Source: Thermoplasmatota archaeon
Lineage (GTDB): Archaea > Thermoplasmatota > Penumbrarchaeia > Penumbrarchaeales > Penumbrarchaeaceae
NCBI GenBank assembly: GCA_016928095.1
Contig: JAFGLL010000054.1
Location: forward strand, 1-35,756
Direction: 5' to 3'
DNA: 35,756 bases
Made by a program: the position numbers and the translations under genes. Of this stretch, positions 35,628 through 35,756 are shown piece by piece (within the stretch, counting starts at the first letter, position 1; every line of letters starts with the position of its first letter). A model generated the notes under the pieces. It saw nothing but the letters and a program-made list of their open reading frames with translations. It was not told the origin of the DNA and made no database searches.

Positions 35628-35701
35628 GGGCCGGTAGATCAGCTCGGTAGATCGCCCGCTTGGCATGCGGGAGGCCTCGGGTTCAAATCCCGACCGGTCC
35701 A
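35628..35701 (+). tRNA. tRNA-Ala (GGC)
   Basis: A 74-nt cloverleaf. The acceptor stem GGGCCGG/CCGGTCC contains the G3-U70 wobble pair that defines tRNA-Ala. The D arm is GATC/GATC, the anticodon stem CCCGC/GCGGG holds the loop TTGGCAT (anticodon GGC), and the T arm TCGGG/CCCGA holds TTCAAAT. The discriminator base is A. CCA is not encoded. A TATA-like TTTAATAAT lies about 35 nt upstream. Confidence 0.95.
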
Positions 35702-35746
35702 CTTCTCACTTTTCTGAACAATGATCAATTTCGTGAGAAGTGGACC
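35696..35746. repeat. Inverted repeat overlapping the tRNA-Ala 3' end
   Basis: GGTCCACTTCTCAC (35,696-35,709) and GTGAGAAGTGGACC (35,733-35,746) are perfect 14-bp inverted copies with a 23-nt loop. The first six bases are the tRNA acceptor 3' end. It could be a 3' trailer hairpin, a terminator or a scar of mobile DNA at the tRNA gene. No T-run follows. Confidence 0.65.
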
Positions 35747-35756
35747 TCTTCCGCAA

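Noticed and set aside
1-35756. CRISPR array or rRNA genes
   Set aside because: No regularly spaced direct repeats of 24-40 nt with unique spacers and no rRNA-like conserved segments were seen.

Overview
The window looks like a chromosomal segment of an archaeon, most likely a member of the Thermoplasmatota or a related euryarchaeal lineage. The evidence is a gene block for HMG-CoA synthase, thiolase and a DUF35 protein, preceded by a COG1709-like regulator; an archaeal-type CMP kinase; a tRNA-Ala gene without encoded CCA; TATA boxes about 25 nt before many start codons, which implies leaderless mRNAs; and large SBBP/FN3 surface proteins with a C-terminal membrane anchor. The lineage is inferred; no rRNA is present.

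Positions 1-14,900 form an accessory, scarred region rich in glycan and surface genes. It holds an N-terminally truncated bi-domain sugar oxidoreductase, two tandem sulfotransferase paralogues, a nucleotide-sugar dehydrogenase interrupted by three in-frame TAG codons, a DUF1616 membrane protein, a secreted protein with a likely thioester domain, a PIG-L-type deacetylase, a broken DDE transposase, an SGNH-like membrane-anchored protein and an intact UDP-glucuronate 4-epimerase. Two matching IS21-like terminal repeats (positions 40-87 and 13,082-13,140) bracket most of it. The first one abuts the truncated end of the bi-domain gene. Together these genes suggest synthesis, deacetylation, epimerisation and sulfation of a cell-surface glycan, in a locus that has been partly degraded by mobile DNA.

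Positions 15,000-19,300 encode one 1,421-residue surface protein with seven SBBP-like repeats, seven FN3 domains and a C-terminal membrane anchor. The gap after it holds a promoter-linked, strongly folded candidate RNA (about 19,462-19,567).

Positions 19,600-30,650 are almost all on the minus strand and metabolic: malic enzyme and LarA-type protein (overlapping), a small PH-like membrane protein, urocanate hydratase, a CPBP intramembrane protease with a large ectodomain, then the mevalonate-entry operon (regulator, HMG-CoA synthase, thiolase, DUF35 protein) and a small unknown protein. The thiolase has Asp where the nucleophilic Cys is normally expected.

Positions 30,700-35,756 carry a winged-helix/Nudix fusion, a long coiled-coil protein with a degenerate KaiC-like domain, CMP kinase, a PrsW-family protease and tRNA-Ala(GGC). 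The tRNA 3' end takes part in a 14-bp inverted repeat. A near-identical AT-rich palindrome occurs upstream of the thioester-protein gene and between the coiled-coil and CMP kinase genes, and is a candidate shared operator. I saw no CRISPR array, rRNA or replication origin.
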